64,000 bases of DNA from Naganishia liquefaciens (GCA_013423385.1 BLZA01000017.1:806001-870000), one strand, 5' to 3'; counted from the stretch's first letter, positions 35,660 through 47,358 are shown. Made by a program: numbers and translations. Notes: generated by a model from the letters alone, not told the origin.

Positions 35660-36197
35660 TGTGTTTGCAGGCAGCGTTACTTGATGGATACTGTTTGTGG
35701 CGTGAAGAGCAGCTGCGATATCACAGAGATGAGACCGGGTCGAGGCTCCGTGGAGCGATACACGCTGCCAGATAGTTGATTTGGGTCCAGCTTGTGGGGG
35801 GCTGGCCGGACGCGCTTTCTCTTTGTGCGCCCGGCCCGCGTCTCGGCGCCCGCGACCAGAGATGCGCAGTCGATCCGGCGTGACGTGACGTGGGCACAGC
35901 TTTCAGGAGATGGTGGCAAATGGCGCCGACCAGGAAATCCACGGCGAGGCAAGGATTAGGCGATGCTCGATGCACCGAAGTGATGGGACAATATATAGGC
36001 AACGCGCGATGCCACAGAATCCGCTCCATCCCTTGCTTCAAGAAAGCAATACGAACGATTCAATCGTCGGCGGAGCTTGCTCCGTAAAACTCATGGGATA
36101 CAGAGGCAGTGTATCCGACCACCGCATGCATGTACAACTTTCGCAGACACTGCAGTATCCTGCTTCGAGGAGACCCCTGTGCCGGCGAATCAAAAAT
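35660..36197. promoter_or_regulatory. Upstream region of RHO1 (3' end of SAF4 gene)
   Basis: 538 bp with no gene seen on either strand. By orientation it holds the RHO1 promoter and the terminator of the upstream minus-strand gene. Confidence 0.5.
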
Positions 36198-37613
36198 TCA
36201 AGAGCTATCTGCTTCCGAATCACTCCCATAGGCTACAAGTCCGCTCGTCGGCTTGATCGTCGTTTCCGCAGATTCCGATTTCGTTTCTGACGGAGTCGAA
36301 TCCATGGTCTTCGAAAGCGGTATCGGAGAGTCATCGACAGGAGCTAAAGATCCTGCACAACGGGCGCCTTCGTCTACGGCCGACTGGTGTTCCTCTTCTG
36401 CTTCGTCTTCGAGCAATCGACGGCGCTTCCGCCCGGCTGTCATCGGGACCCGGTCTTCCGAGGGGGCAATAGCTTTGCCTTTGCCCTTTGTCTTGACTCC
36501 AAAACCCAAACTGCCGGACACACCACCTCGGGTTGCGGCTCTAACAGTCTCAGAGGCTTCTCGGTTCGTCGGGTCGAAGGGATCGTACCGTTTCAGAGTA
36601 TTCTGCTTGACGACTCTGGCTAAATCCGGTACGGTGGCGGTCGACGCCGTTTGTGGTGGATGTCGATCCTTGATCCGGCGCCACGATTCCTTCTCCTTCT
36701 CCGAGCTCGCTGGGTCTTGCCGATCGAGTTGTATGCGTTGACCTAATCCGTATTTCTCTTTAAGGTCGATGTCACGCTGCTGAAGTGCATTTTCCATCTT
36801 CTTTTCCTGGCGGAAATTGCGTCGAAGTCGCTGAGATATGGCATATGGGTCGGCATGAAGGCGATCGGATAGTTCTGTCAATTCTGTTAACCGTTCGGTC
36901 TTGCTCGCAAAGGTCTGCTTCTGGACCGCCTGCTTCTCCAGATGGGCAAATGCGTCCTCGGGTTTGTCTGTTGCCGAGGGCGCTTCCGTATCTGTAGCGG
37001 ATTGATAAGCCGCGACTACTTTAATCATGTTGAAGATATACTCGCCGTGGACTGCAAAACCGCCGTTTTCCTCTGGATCCCAATCCTGTATCTGCGCTCG
37101 CGCTCCCTCGTGTACCACATATCTCGCATTCTGGCAGCGCCGTTCAAGTCAGGTCCACCTACATTCCCGCATGATCCACATTATCATACCTGAGGGTCCG
37201 TTCGGATCTCAAACCATCCTGAACATAGATGACATTTGCAGCGGAAAGCGTATATCGGTGTCGAATAATAGTTGCCGACTTTCGTTTTTTGGGCATTATA
37301 CCGCACTCCCGCTCCCAAATGTGCCTAGCACCGATGACGGTCAGGGATGTGGTTGCTTGTAGCAATGGGTCGCGCCTCTCACATTACAGCTTCCACACCA
37401 TATATTGAATGGTAATTCGAATCTTTCGACAAGAGTCGTCTCAGCATGTATGCGGCTCTCGCGGCCGTAGGGCACTTCTTACCGGACTACCAGAACTCCC
37501 TTATCGATGTCTTTGGCTCTCTTCCCCAGCGCGTGAACACCCCGGTACCCGTTGAGCGTTTGTGTCTGACGTGGATCGAAATCCGGCGGATAATATTTGT
37601 TAAAGCCTTGCAT
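36198..37613 (-). CDS. SAF4: Saf4/CCDC130-type splicing factor (CWC16 family)
   Basis: Four exons (37613-37483, 37422-37383, 37324-37190, 37130-36198) give 412 residues. The N-terminus MQGFNKYYPPDFDPRQ, the NIWCGSC...CKCHLC zinc-binding pairs, KVGNYYSTPIYAF and TDPQNARYVVHEGA are the CWC16 core; the DWDPEENGGF segment places it in the CCDC130/Saf4 branch and not Yju2. The C-terminal half is charged and Ser-rich with a basic KGKGKAIAP / GRKRRRLLEDE nuclear-type signal. Family members associate with the spliceosome around the catalytic steps; CCDC130/Saf4 assists splicing of some introns. This is relevant in a genome with so many short introns and micro-exons, but that link is only suggestive. 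Confidence 0.9.
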
Positions 37614-38380
37614 ATCGTGGTATGTCTAATGAGGAATCTGTAGAATGTCGCTGCAGAGTTTTCAAATGGGATTTGCAATAGCTCCCGGTGACCAAAGTGA
37701 TCCTAGTCCGGTCGTGTGAGAATTCCTTTGAGGAGTCAAACGGAGCTTGGCGGGGTCGTCGCAATGCTCTTCATAAGGCCTTTCCATGCGGCTCGCGACC
37801 GACCGGAGAATTGTTGACGACCTTGTCGATCGAGTGTGAGAGCCTGGAGAGTATTGCGAAGGCCTAAGATATAGGGTTCGGTCGAATCGACTATAATGGC
37901 CATGCAACTATACGACTTCGCGTCGGTGCAAAGCAACCATGCGAAGGCGATCGGAGAGCTGATCGGCGTTCCTCATTTCTGTGTTTCACGTTAGCAGAGG
38001 TGAAACGTGCAGTAGCTCGCTCGCCTTATACTACCTACAAGGGTCCACGGGCTGGATAGCTTCCGTTGTGAGACCAAGCGAAATAACCATATTGAACCAT
38101 ATCTAGAGGAAATCTGCTCAAAACTGAATAGGTTGTTTCTGAAGAGAAGCCAAGGGATCCGAAGGCGAATGACATGACTGACGCTCTCCACTAAGGTTGT
38201 CTAGTCTGATTAGCTGCAGTCACCGAAAGTCTCCGAATAGGCCAAAGCTTCACTCTTTGCCTTGTAACGTTTATTTTGTGGGAGTATACAACCTTGATCT
38301 ATCTATTTGACTGCAATCTGCGAGTGCTCATCAATCGCAATTACGAGAGTCTACTTCGTTCACGCATCGCGGATGCTCTA
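37614..38380 (-). other. Unresolved stretch with a possible small spliced minus-strand locus
   Basis: Between the SAF4 start and the end of the DDHD lipase gene lie 767 bp. On the minus strand an open frame from about 38,190 to 38,030 (WLLFRNNLFSFEQ...) meets a good donor (GTAGGTAGT near 38,035) and, some 50 nt on, a CTAAC branch-like site and CACAG acceptor near 37,985; splicing there would continue as EMRNADQLSDRLRMVALHRR. Downstream an overlapping frame encodes YSCMAIIVDSTEPYILGLRN and ends near 37,736. I cannot join these into one convincing protein or recognise a family. It may be a small gene or the spliced leader of SAF4. Confidence 0.3.
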
Positions 38381-41300
38381 TCAGAGAGGAATATCCTCAC
38401 TACCCATGGAACCGATTCCCTCTCCTATCCTGCCTAATTGCGCCAGTCCCATACCGGTCCGGATCATATCCAGGCGCCGTGCGAAAATTTCTGAAGGAGG
38501 GAACGTCAAGAGCAGTGAGATTGACGCGTGTTCGATAGGCAGAAGATACTGAACGCAGGACCTACCTGCCAAAAGGAAAGCGCCGAAGTTCGGATCTGCC
38601 CAGTAACTCGCGTGACTCGTGAGCGCATCTGTTGATCCAACAAAGTAAAAAGTAAGCGCTCCGCTCAGGCGACTTAGTCATACAGAGATCGGAACCAACC
38701 CAGATATTCGCTGACCCCTCCACTGGGCAACACGAAATCTACGTTGCCATGGGGATTCAGCGCGCTGAACCGTCGGTCGCCTCTGCTACCCTGCAGCCTT
38801 TCTTCCCCTTCGGGTCCCGACATCTATAAGCACGCAAACTTGTAAGTGCCACATCACGGAACATTTCAACAAAAAGCCTACTTCGATGCCACTAGGCAGC
38901 CGAACCATGTTCGGCTTGCGGGCTGGCTTGTCAGACTTTGACCCCTCTTTCCCTTTTTCGCCGCTCATAAATGCAGGTATCGGTATGGACGGTAAAGGGA
39001 TGCCGTCGAAGTACTTGGTCAGGTTGGCCAGAGGCTCCGTCACCGATGAATAGAACGGCGCAGTGACACTGGTAATTGGCAAGGGGGGGCGCTGCTTGGC
39101 GATCTTCGAGTCGACAGTAGCATTGAGAGTATAGCTGATGGGGCAGAGAGAAGGGCAGGGGAAGAGGGAGAGGGCGTTAGTCCGTATTCCGTGAGGTGGG
39201 CATCAAGACCCCACTTACGCTATTGGATCCGAGAGGTGGACGATGTTGTATAGTGAGTCACAGGACATGCAGCCGAATCTACCCGCCCGGTCGAGCTGTC
39301 ATACACTATTCGTCAGTAAAAGCCCATCCAGAAGCAGGCATCTAAACTCACGGCCTCATCCTGCGGAGAGTCTGGAAACAAATTAACAGTACTGAGATTG
39401 ACTAAATGCTGATCTGGACCGCAAATACTCACGCATGGTCCGTTCTCTGCCTTTTCTCGGCATGATCTGAGCTTGATCGAGGTGTAAAAAGATGCCTAGC
39501 GGGGAACCACACAAGAACAGGTTTGATGTATTGCTACGTCGCCATTCTGCTTAAGCCTTCGAGTATGCTATGCTGCACACCACTTACAAAAGGAACTGCG
39601 TCTTTGTGTCGTCTTTCACTTGTTTCGGGATGTCTGCCATCGCTGGCATCTTTGTTGGCTGATTGGAAAGAATGTGTGCAGCCAATGCTGATCCGAGCTA
39701 GAAAGATGAAGGGTTCTGATTACATTGAGCTGCCGGTGTCTATGAACTCGCATGCTCACCGAATGTCCAATGATGTGCACCCGCCCTTTCCCGTCGAATC
39801 CGGGATTCCGTGCACACCACAGTCGATATGCTCGATTCGCTTGCGTACAGACAGCCTCTATCATAGCTTGGCGGTGATGGGACATGAATAGGGGAATGTC
39901 CAGCAGAACGGCGTTTGTCACTTGTCGAATGGCAGGAATCTTCGGCAGCGTTATGTCTTGTTGAGGGCAGAATGTATTATCCCACAAAAAAACCTTGTAT
40001 ACTTGTTGCTCACCTGCCATGGTGAAAGTGTTATCCATGCCATGCGCATGATCCTCTGCGTCCTGTTTCTGCTCTAGCTTGAGTGATGCCCGCCATTGAA
40101 TGGGCAATACCTGCACGCGGCGATCCCGAATTATGGATCCGAGGGCAGGATTCTGCGCTTGAGTTCTGTGCGACATCGTCAGCGAAACGTCTTCAAAATG
40201 AGTGAAGAGCTGAACTTGCCTCATTACCGAGCGAAGAAGGTTGGCAGCATAAACAAAATTGAATCCTTCGTACCCCTGCATTGCTAGCTGTTGACCTATT
40301 CCGTGGATTACGAGAATAAGATCGGTGCATTCGGTATCATTTTCCTCCTCATTCGTCATGGGTACTTGTTCTTCGTCCATAGCATCCTGACGGCTTGTGT
40401 TTGGCTTGGACGCTTGGCCTTTGTCGAGGTGATCCTTTATCCGTTCTTTCGTGTTCTCCGCCAGATGTACCATCTTCTTCGCTCTCTGTGCCAGAGGAGG
40501 AGGAACGGGGTGCCTGTCGTCGCCGCTTAATGTAGACCGGTGTGTTTTGGTGGATTTCACTGGCTTCTGGGCATCGACGGGTCTATCCGAGAATTCGTCT
40601 TCAGAGTCGAACGTTGGAACCATACCGTTATCGGTTGACATCTTTGACTTTTCCCGGTCAGGTAATGTTCCTGTGCTGCGTACACTGTTCATACTGTCAC
40701 GTCGTGAATTTGTGCTGTTCCTCCTGGATGAAGCTTTGCTGTTCTTGCCATTCGCTCGACACGCCGCTCCGTAGCCTCGGTAAACCATCATTCCGCCGGG
40801 TTTGGACCGAAGAGAAGTCCAAAACAGCTTATTGAGATAGGAAGTCATACCCGTTCTGAAAAATGTCAATAGGGCTCGCTGTGAGGAGAAGATGTTCGCA
40901 CATACTGGACAAGCTGTCCGCACTCTGCATCCTGGTAGACTACCGATGCTGCCCCGTTGAGCTTGGCCGGCAGTGGATGATTCAGCTTCTCGGCAGCCTT
41001 CTCGCCTTGTTCAATCGCCTTGTGCAGTTCATCCGGGTAAGACGAAAGCCATGGTTTGATCGCTCTGGACTAGCATTCAGTAAAGAAGGCTCGAACATGT
41101 AGATACGACATACTGGTATCCTTTCTCTAATTCTTCTGCCAGTTCCCATTCACATGGATGCGTGTCATCGTTGATGAACCAAGTTGCCCTTATCACTGGC
41201 ACTCGCTTCCCGGTATGAGCCCAGAAAACTGGTTCCAAAGACATCGTCGGTATCGATACCTCGAACAAAGAGTCCTGAAGATGCGATATCAGGATTTGCC

Positions 41301-41920
41301 TTGCTGTCTGTCGCGATATCATTACAACTCACCTGCGAGACGGAAACACCGACAACCTTGTCCAGGTCATCCTCCTGTTTATCCTTATCTGCCTTCGCCT
41401 TTTGGTCCTTCCATGTTGCCGGAACTTCATCATTACCGGGATCTGGGTAGTTCTCGGCGTCGATGTCAACAGGTTCGACGGCGTCCCCGACTCGCTCTTC
41501 CACTTCTCCGTTGGCTTTTGCGATCTTGACATGCCCATTTGATTCTTCCTTGATTTTGGAGCTCGACCCAGTGCCTTTTGCCTTTGGATTTTCCGAGTTC
41601 CGTTCGCCGTCCCTATCTGATCCCTTGCCACTGATCTTGCCGACTTGCACCTTCTCGTCGGCGCTAAGTTTCTGATAGGCCTCCTCTAGTCTGATATTCT
41701 CGCTCGCAGAAAAGGGTACATAATTGATCGCCTGTGTCGTTACAGGAGCTGTCGGCAAGTCCATGTATTGAGCACCACCATGCATCCAGCGGTATTCGAG
41801 CCATGGCATCTCGTTGTCGATGGTGTCGTTCGACATCGCGGATCCACGGCGAGGTTGATCATCGGGAATACCGTCATCATTTTCGCTTGCTTCCGGCTTG
41901 AGCTTGAGTCCTGTCGTCAT
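38381..41920 (-). CDS. DDHD-domain intracellular phospholipase A1
   Basis: Multi-exon minus-strand gene of roughly 1000 residues starting MTTGLKLKPEASEND. The N-terminal part carries WLEYRWMHGGAQY and a Lys/Glu-rich stretch, then the WWE-like segment MSLEPVFWAHTGKRVPVIRATWF. The lipase core begins ILVIHGIGQQLA; the nucleophile elbow GHSLGSALAAHIL is split by an intron after GHS (donor about 39,766). LFLCGSPLGIFLHLD and NIVHLSDPIAYTLN lead into the DDHD domain, whose Asp/His residues appear in HGNVDFVLPSGG and TSHASYWADPNFGAFLL. Relatives (yeast Ddl1, human DDHD1/2, Sec23IP) hydrolyse phosphatidic acid and other phospholipids at ER, Golgi or mitochondria. The last exon ends GSMGSEDIPL at 38381. 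Internal exon limits were followed through most of the gene but not all were summed. Confidence 0.88.
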
Positions 41921-42785
41921 TGTCGCTCTAGATGCTTGATCGAGGGCTATAGCCTCGTCAGTATCGCTTGATCTGCTGCAACCTTGTCTAAGTGGCGCAA
42001 CGCAGGAAGCTGCCTCTATGTGTTTGGTTGCGAACCGGTATGAGGGATATTCCGGAGTTACGGAGTTGCCTAGCTAGTGCGTTTTCAGGATCCCCTTTCA
42101 ATGCATCTCGTAGGCCGTAAAGCCTGATATGCGAACGGAAGTCGAAAGCTCAGATAGGCAAACCTCTCTGACGGGAGTATTCGAACGTCATTGACGTTAC
42201 CGGACGTCTTAATGAGGTCGCTCCAGAAGCCACTTGAAGCGTTCGATCACTCCAAGACCCTTTGTTTATTTTGTCCAAAGCGACTCGGTACTTTCGGAGA
42301 TGCCCTATCAGCTGCCCTATCCATCCTGTTCCACCATAATAAGCATTTCTCTTCTACCGCCAGCTATAGCTATCGATTGTCCCGCAACGTTCCTCCAGCT
42401 CAAGATTTGCTCATGCATGTACAGGCCCACTACTTGCTTAGGAGTATGTTCAAGACCGCCAAAAGAAGCAGCCCCCCTCGGCAACTTTGGCAACCGCTAC
42501 CCTGCGATTCCGCATACGTTTGGCGTTTGGCTCGCTTTTCGAAATTCATGTCGTCGTTGTGGACCTTAAGAACCCCTTCGGCAAGGTTCAGCGAGCATCA
42601 ATAAAGGGGGTCAACACATTTGCTGGCGATGCGTCCTCACGCCCTTGAATCATCCGTTATCAGTTATGTATTCGGCTACAGCAAAAGCTTGTCATGCAAC
42701 AATGCCCACGGCTCGCCCTGTCTTTGCTCTTCTACCAGTCAAGACCTTCATCGCCCTATACGCAACTTCTGATTGAGCCGCCTGT
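41921..42785. other. Spacer between DDHD lipase and cofilin genes
   Basis: 865 bp. Open frames near 42,190-42,600 on + lack any motif or coding-like codon bias. The lipase promoter is expected at the left side; otherwise nothing seen. Confidence 0.5.
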
Positions 42786-43711
42786 TTAACGACGAGTGCA
42801 CTTTTCGAGGACTGCAGAGCGATGGAACAGAAGGTTTATATCTCTTCCTCCACTAGCACAAGCTAAAGCTTGACTTACCGGCCTGGTGAGTGATCTCGTC
42901 GTACGAAGTAGCCTGGATTTCGGCAGCGATGCCGACCAACTGCTTACGCAAGGCATCCTTGGAAGAGGCGTAGACCATCTTCTGTCGGATGGGCGCATCA
43001 TCGGGAGTCCTGAAAGATGAGCACGAACCTTGTCAATGCACAGTAGGGTCAATGCGAGCATACTACACTCACCACATGACAAAAACCAATTTGTTCCTCT
43101 TGCCCTCTCCCTGGTCGAATTCCATGTCGTAAACACCCCATCGACACTCCTTTTCCGGCAATTCCGCGACAAAAGTCTCAAAGTCGGTCGCTCCAGCCTC
43201 GTCGAGCTTGACTTGCTTCAAAGTAGTGATGGTCTTCATGCCCTCGCCCATACCGTAGACGACAAACTTGTGCTTCTTGCCAAGCTTGAGCTCATCGTAG
43301 GCCTTGAGACAGGTTTCGTCCTGGAACACATTCTCGGGTTAGGCAAGAGCAGGCTTTCCTCCTCGGTGGATAGAACGTACAGGCTTGACACCGGAAGACT
43401 GTTGTACAAGGGAGAAGTTTGAGTCAGTTTATGACGATGCAGCAGGTGAAGAGTATCGAGCAAGCGGAAATCGGGGCATTCGCGGAGCCTGCACCTCGAC
43501 CGTCCACGTGAATTGACGATCTGAGTGGAGCAAGAAGAGCGATATCTGCCTTGCACCTTGGATGCGGTGTATGACCAGCCATAATTCTTGGAATGGGGAA
43601 CCGGTCAACCCAATCGAGAAGATCGCATGGGTCTTGTTGACCCACCCGTTCCCCCCCCTCCAACACCCTCGCGATCACCGCCCGACACGTCGTTCAAGTA
43701 CCACTCACCAT
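42786..43711 (-). CDS. COF1: Cofilin (ADF/cofilin actin-severing protein)
   Basis: Five coding exons: 43711-43709 (the ATG alone), 43398-43381 (18 nt, SSGVKP), 43320-43073, 43009-42879 and 42811-42786, giving 141 residues. The N-terminus MSSGVKPDETCLKAYDELK has the regulatory Ser; KYxxY-like KHKFVVYGM, the nuclear-type KLGKKHK and the actin-binding helix PDDAPIRQKMVYASSKDALRK follow. Cofilin binds and severs actin filaments, is essential in yeast, and works with Rho signalling in polarity. The coding start separated by an intron of about 310 nt, long for this window, is unusual but matches the need for M before SSGV; the intron may carry regulatory sequence. Confidence 0.93.
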
Positions 43712-44451
43712 TTTGGGACGTAAAAAAGACGGGAAGATGGAACGAAGATGGTGATTGTACAGACTCTCTCTGTCCGAAGCCTTGAAGTGCACGATGCAAC
43801 GTCTGATCCTCAGCCAAGCAGGGCCGAGGGGACGATAGCAGAGCAGGAGACCGTCGTGGTGGACAGCTCGGCGCTGAGCCACGCGCTCCCTAGCGAGAGT
43901 CGCGCCCGGCACAATTGGACTGGCTCGCGTCACCAGCTCCGGATTCGTGCCGGCGGATTCGTCAGGCTTTGACGGCAGTCGAGTCACGGTCCGGGATTCG
44001 CTCTATATCCTCGACCTGTAGATGCCGCTTGTGCTGTTCATTTGGTCCTGGAACAAGCTATGAATAGAGGATTCCGGTCTGAATCTGAGCGACATCCTGC
44101 TCGACCCAAAGAATCCGTCAGCGTTGTCTTCCCACGCTGGTCTGAGCGTGCCCAGTCGTGTTTCACTATCGCCCTCCACTCTTCGAAACGATCGAGACTG
44201 TCAACAGGCTGTTTCAAGGTGCTCGTCTTGGATTTTGCCGGGATGCACAGGATGCATTCCTCAACATAGCCAAGTCTGGTTCTAATCTGTTCAGTGATTC
44301 TTCCAACCAGTATCGCTGATGGATCTCCATCTTTTTCGCGGCGCCACATGACATACCTTGCCAATATGCTACACAGGTGAGCTCAAACCATGCACCCCTT
44401 ACGGCCGTTCGCTGATAGGTTACCTTCAGGCTATTGCTCATCGCTATATTG
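43712..44451. other. Divergent upstream region of COF1 and the CRPFGEC membrane-protein gene
   Basis: 740 bp. A minus-strand open frame of about 108 codons (44,038-44,364) has no recognisable motif and no obvious ATG-splice structure; I leave it uncalled. Promoters for both flanking genes should lie here. Confidence 0.5.
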
Positions 44452-45185
44452 ATGTCCGTCTTCAGCATCGCTGCTGTTGTGCCTTCAGACGAGCCGTCAG
44501 TTCCCAAATCGCACACCTATGATAGTCAGACACCTGGCGGTGATCTAATATGTCGGCCTTTCGGTGAATGTGAACCGTGCCCGGCAGACGAGGTGCGTTG
44601 CGTTCTATCCGACTCCATCTCATCATTGAAGACTCATGCGGCCCCTTCTGCGCAGATTTACCAGCCGTACTGCCATCCATATGGCAACAGGCGCCTAGTT
44701 CATTGCGTGCCTCATCAACACGATAGCGATGCCAAGAATGAGGCCGCATACAGTGCGGAAGACACCTACTTCTCATCACAAAAGGACGCCATGACGAACC
44801 ATGCTCACATCGGATCCGGATCTAAAGCAGTGCCTCACCTACAGACAGCAGAGGGAGAGGATCAGGATGGCGTCAAGGTGTACATCACCAGCTGGCAGGG
44901 CAAGAAGATCTCGTGGAATGATGTTGAAGGGGAAGTGCCGGCGTGGGAGAGCTGCGGCAAGGTCATCGTGGCCGAGAGGCAAAGCTATTGGCGTTTCGTA
45001 GTGAGTCGACAACCGGACAGAGCATATTCTCGAAAAATGGTCATAACTAACGGGCTTTTGCCTAGACTTCCAACACACTGATCCTGATTTTGAGCATTGT
45101 GGTACTGCTCATTCGCGCCAACAAGCTTGCTGCTCTTCAGTATCGGCAGCTGGCAGCGCGAATTGGTATCGTCCGAGGGGGATGA
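44452..45185 (+). CDS. Conserved fungal single-pass membrane protein, function unknown
   Basis: Three exons (44452-44592, 44656-45000, 45066-45185) give 201 residues. A short hydrophobic N-terminus (MSVFSIAAVV) may be a signal peptide. The conserved lumenal-type block is ICRPFGECEPCPADE joined by splicing to IYQPYCHPYGNRRLVHC, with five closely spaced cysteines that suggest disulfides. VPAWESCGKVIVAERQSYWRF leads into one membrane helix (NTLILILSIVVLLI) and a short basic cytosolic tail (AALQYRQLAARIG). I recall similar uncharacterised proteins in other fungi; by layout it is a type I ER or Golgi membrane protein. The first intron is 63 nt and lacks an in-frame stop, so retention would insert 21 residues between the cysteine pairs. 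Confidence 0.75.
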
Positions 45186-45536
45186 GTGGGCCATGTGTTA
45201 CGTGGTTGGTCTACAGATTTTGGGTTGACGGCAGATCTGATCGCCCGCATTGCTTTTGCGGGAACACGATTCAAGGTTGTATTGCGATATGACATGCGCA
45301 CGATTTGCAACGCTATCTCAACAACTCTGTATGTGGTGATGAAAGAGTGATCACAGCGAGGCAAAGTCAGCGTGTACTATTCGCTGCTGCCATTTTCGAA
45401 GACGACTCCTGAATGTAGGTGCATTTGCTGGATATAACGTTACACGTCCCTCTACAATTTGGCTGAGAATACATTGGATCATTATGTCATTAAGTGCGAT
45501 AGGAGGCGCCTGACGAAACCTCTATTGTGCCCGTTG
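45186..45536. other. Convergent 3' spacer
   Basis: 351 bp between two converging genes; nothing seen beyond the expected terminators. Confidence 0.5.
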
Positions 45537-46694
45537 CTACGTGTTGAGCCACCATTCAGGGTGGCCCATTCCCTGTTCCTCTATAGAAGCCTGAAGACAT
45601 TCAGAATCAGCATCATCGGCCAAAAATGGCGAAAGATCGAAAAAGAACTGCTCACGATTATCCTCAATCCAGCCTCCTTTTCACGCTGCGTTTCTTTCTG
45701 TTGAATTTCCTCTCTCGTCAATTCTTTCGGCATTCCGGTCTCCGGATCGAGTTCTCTCGGCTTGTCACGGATATTGGGAGCTTCCGGTTCTATCTCCTGC
45801 CACTCAAGATTTGTTACGCGGAATCGAATGGCCTCGCCTCGGTACATGTACAGGCGTTGAGCTGTTGCAAGGATGAAGCTGAAGCGGTCTGTGACATAGG
45901 AAGCAGGACAAGGCACTTACTGGCTTTATCTGAATTGAATGGGTCCTTCTTGGCTTCATCTGGCTCCCCAACATCAACTTCCTCCATGTCTGGAAGCATG
46001 AAAAAAGCGTCGTCCTCGTGATCACTGTTACCGTTGGGAAGAGAGCCAAAGTCAGAAGAAGCTGAATATCGTGGAATGCCTCTCATGCGCACAAGAAGGT
46101 ATTTGGCGGTAAAGCATGTTTCGGAATGTAAATGTCGCTGAAGAAGCCCAGCGAGACTGCAAAAAGCAATTGTCGGCATACGCTCAGGAGCTAGTTATCG
46201 TCCAAACGTTACCTCTTATATGATCTGTAGTTGAGGAATGAACAGTCCCTACAATGACCTCCCCTTCAATTGGTGCAAAGACAGTCAAGCGGAAATTTGC
46301 TGATGCAATCCCATAACCCAGGGAGTCAGCGATGTTACCGTGTCTTTCGGACCACCTCGGCGTACTTTTGTGCCAAACTAAGCCGTCCCCCCATTTGATT
46401 TTGCCTTCTCCGCATGTGAGGATGTCGTAGAATGCTAAGGCCAGGCCCACACCGGGTATTAGCTTGTTTGCATATCTGAAAGGGGTTAAAGAGATCAGCT
46501 CGTCAAGCTCGCGCAAACCCCGCAGCTTCAACGCACTTTTTGTTGATGGAATCCTGCACGGCGATAGCAGAGTCATAGGCAAAGGTGTTGGGTGCAATGG
46601 GGATGGTATCCTGGGACCAAAGCCACACAGCTTAATGATTCAGAAGCAAAGCCACTCTCGCTTCACATACCGAGATCTCCGAAAGGACAAACAT
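45537..46694 (-). CDS. RPC25: RNA polymerase III subunit Rpc25 (RPB7/RPC8 family)
   Basis: Several short exons starting at 46694 with MFVLSEIS (24-nt first exon, 46694-46671). Splicing then yields DTIPIAPNTFAYDSAIAV, KLIPGVGLALAFYDILTCG, the SHS2-like end FRLTVFAPIEGEVIVG, the OB-fold GVSLGFFSDIYIPKHAL and, after an acidic insert (LPDMEEVDVGEPDE), LYMYRGEAIRFRVTN. The last exon ends EQGMGHPEWWLNT, equivalent to the conserved terminal GLGxxxWW of this subunit. Rpc25 and Rpc17 form the Pol III stalk needed for initiation on tRNA and 5S genes. A 68-nt intron with a CTGAC branch-like site joins PPNTFF to DHEDDAFFM; this junction is less certain. It is divergent from bL33m. Confidence 0.87.
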
Positions 46695-47036
46695 CGCTGG
46701 CCCGTCGTTCCTCAAGATCCTCCAATTGATTCCCGTTCCCTCAGAATGTAGACGCAAGCGTATGCTCCTGTTGTAATGATCTCCTCGGAAGCCTTACTCG
46801 GGACACTGTTATCGACACGGTCGTGTTTTACGTCTGTACCTGGATGCTGCTTCCAAAATATCGCGGAAGCGGACCGTCCGGCGATCGAGTTTTCTCGCTG
46901 CGTCGATGCTACAGATTCAGTACCCGTTCGCTATCACAAGACGTCGCTGCTCTCCGCTATTTTCAACAGACGCAGCTGCTCGTCAATACAGTCTCCTCAC
47001 GGTCCAATCGCTATCCTCCAGATTTTAGTGAGGGAA
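46695..47036. promoter_or_regulatory. Divergent RPC25/bL33m upstream region
   Basis: 342 bp between start codons. The bL33m reading frame stays open upstream to an ATG at 46776, but the extra 87 codons show no conservation and no typical targeting sequence, so I treat this as promoter and leader. Confidence 0.5.
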
Positions 47037-47358
47037 ATGGCGGGAAAAGCGAAAGCAAGGTGAGCTATCTCGCAGTCGCTGTCAGCGAGAACTTGTTCCG
47101 TATACCCTTCTCTCCTTTTCCAGAACCATCTTGGTCAAGCTCGTTTCGACCGCTCTGACTGGATTCTTCTACACTGCACGACGTCCACGATTGGCGGAAA
47201 AGCTGGCTTTCCGTAAATACGATCCTGTCGGTACGTTCCAGCTTCGAGATCTGAATCCTTCCGTTCCGCCAGCTTATCCTTTGCGTGCGCTTTCCCGGAA
47301 ACTTTGGGATCCTCCAGTCAAGAAGCATGTCCTGTTCACCGAAAGCAAGATGAAATAG
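47037..47358 (+). CDS. MRPL39: Mitochondrial ribosomal protein bL33m
   Basis: Three exons (47037-47059, 47124-47230, 47318-47358) give just 56 residues, the normal size for L33: MAGKAKARTILVKLVSTALT, then TARRPRLAEKLAFRKYDPVV and KKHVLFTESKMK. These match bacterial and mitochondrial bL33 almost throughout. It belongs to the large subunit near the tRNA E site. No cleavable presequence is present, as in many small mitochondrial ribosomal proteins. The last intron (47231-47317) has no in-frame stop and would insert 29 residues inside the conserved YDPV-KKHV junction if retained, so it must be spliced. Confidence 0.92.

Noticed and set aside
42191-42604. Open frame of 137 codons between the lipase and cofilin genes
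   Set aside because: No recognisable sequence, and an overlapping frame of similar length is equally open.
44038-44364. Minus-strand frame of 108 codons
   Set aside because: No homology recalled, no clear start or splice context, and it lies in a divergent promoter region.
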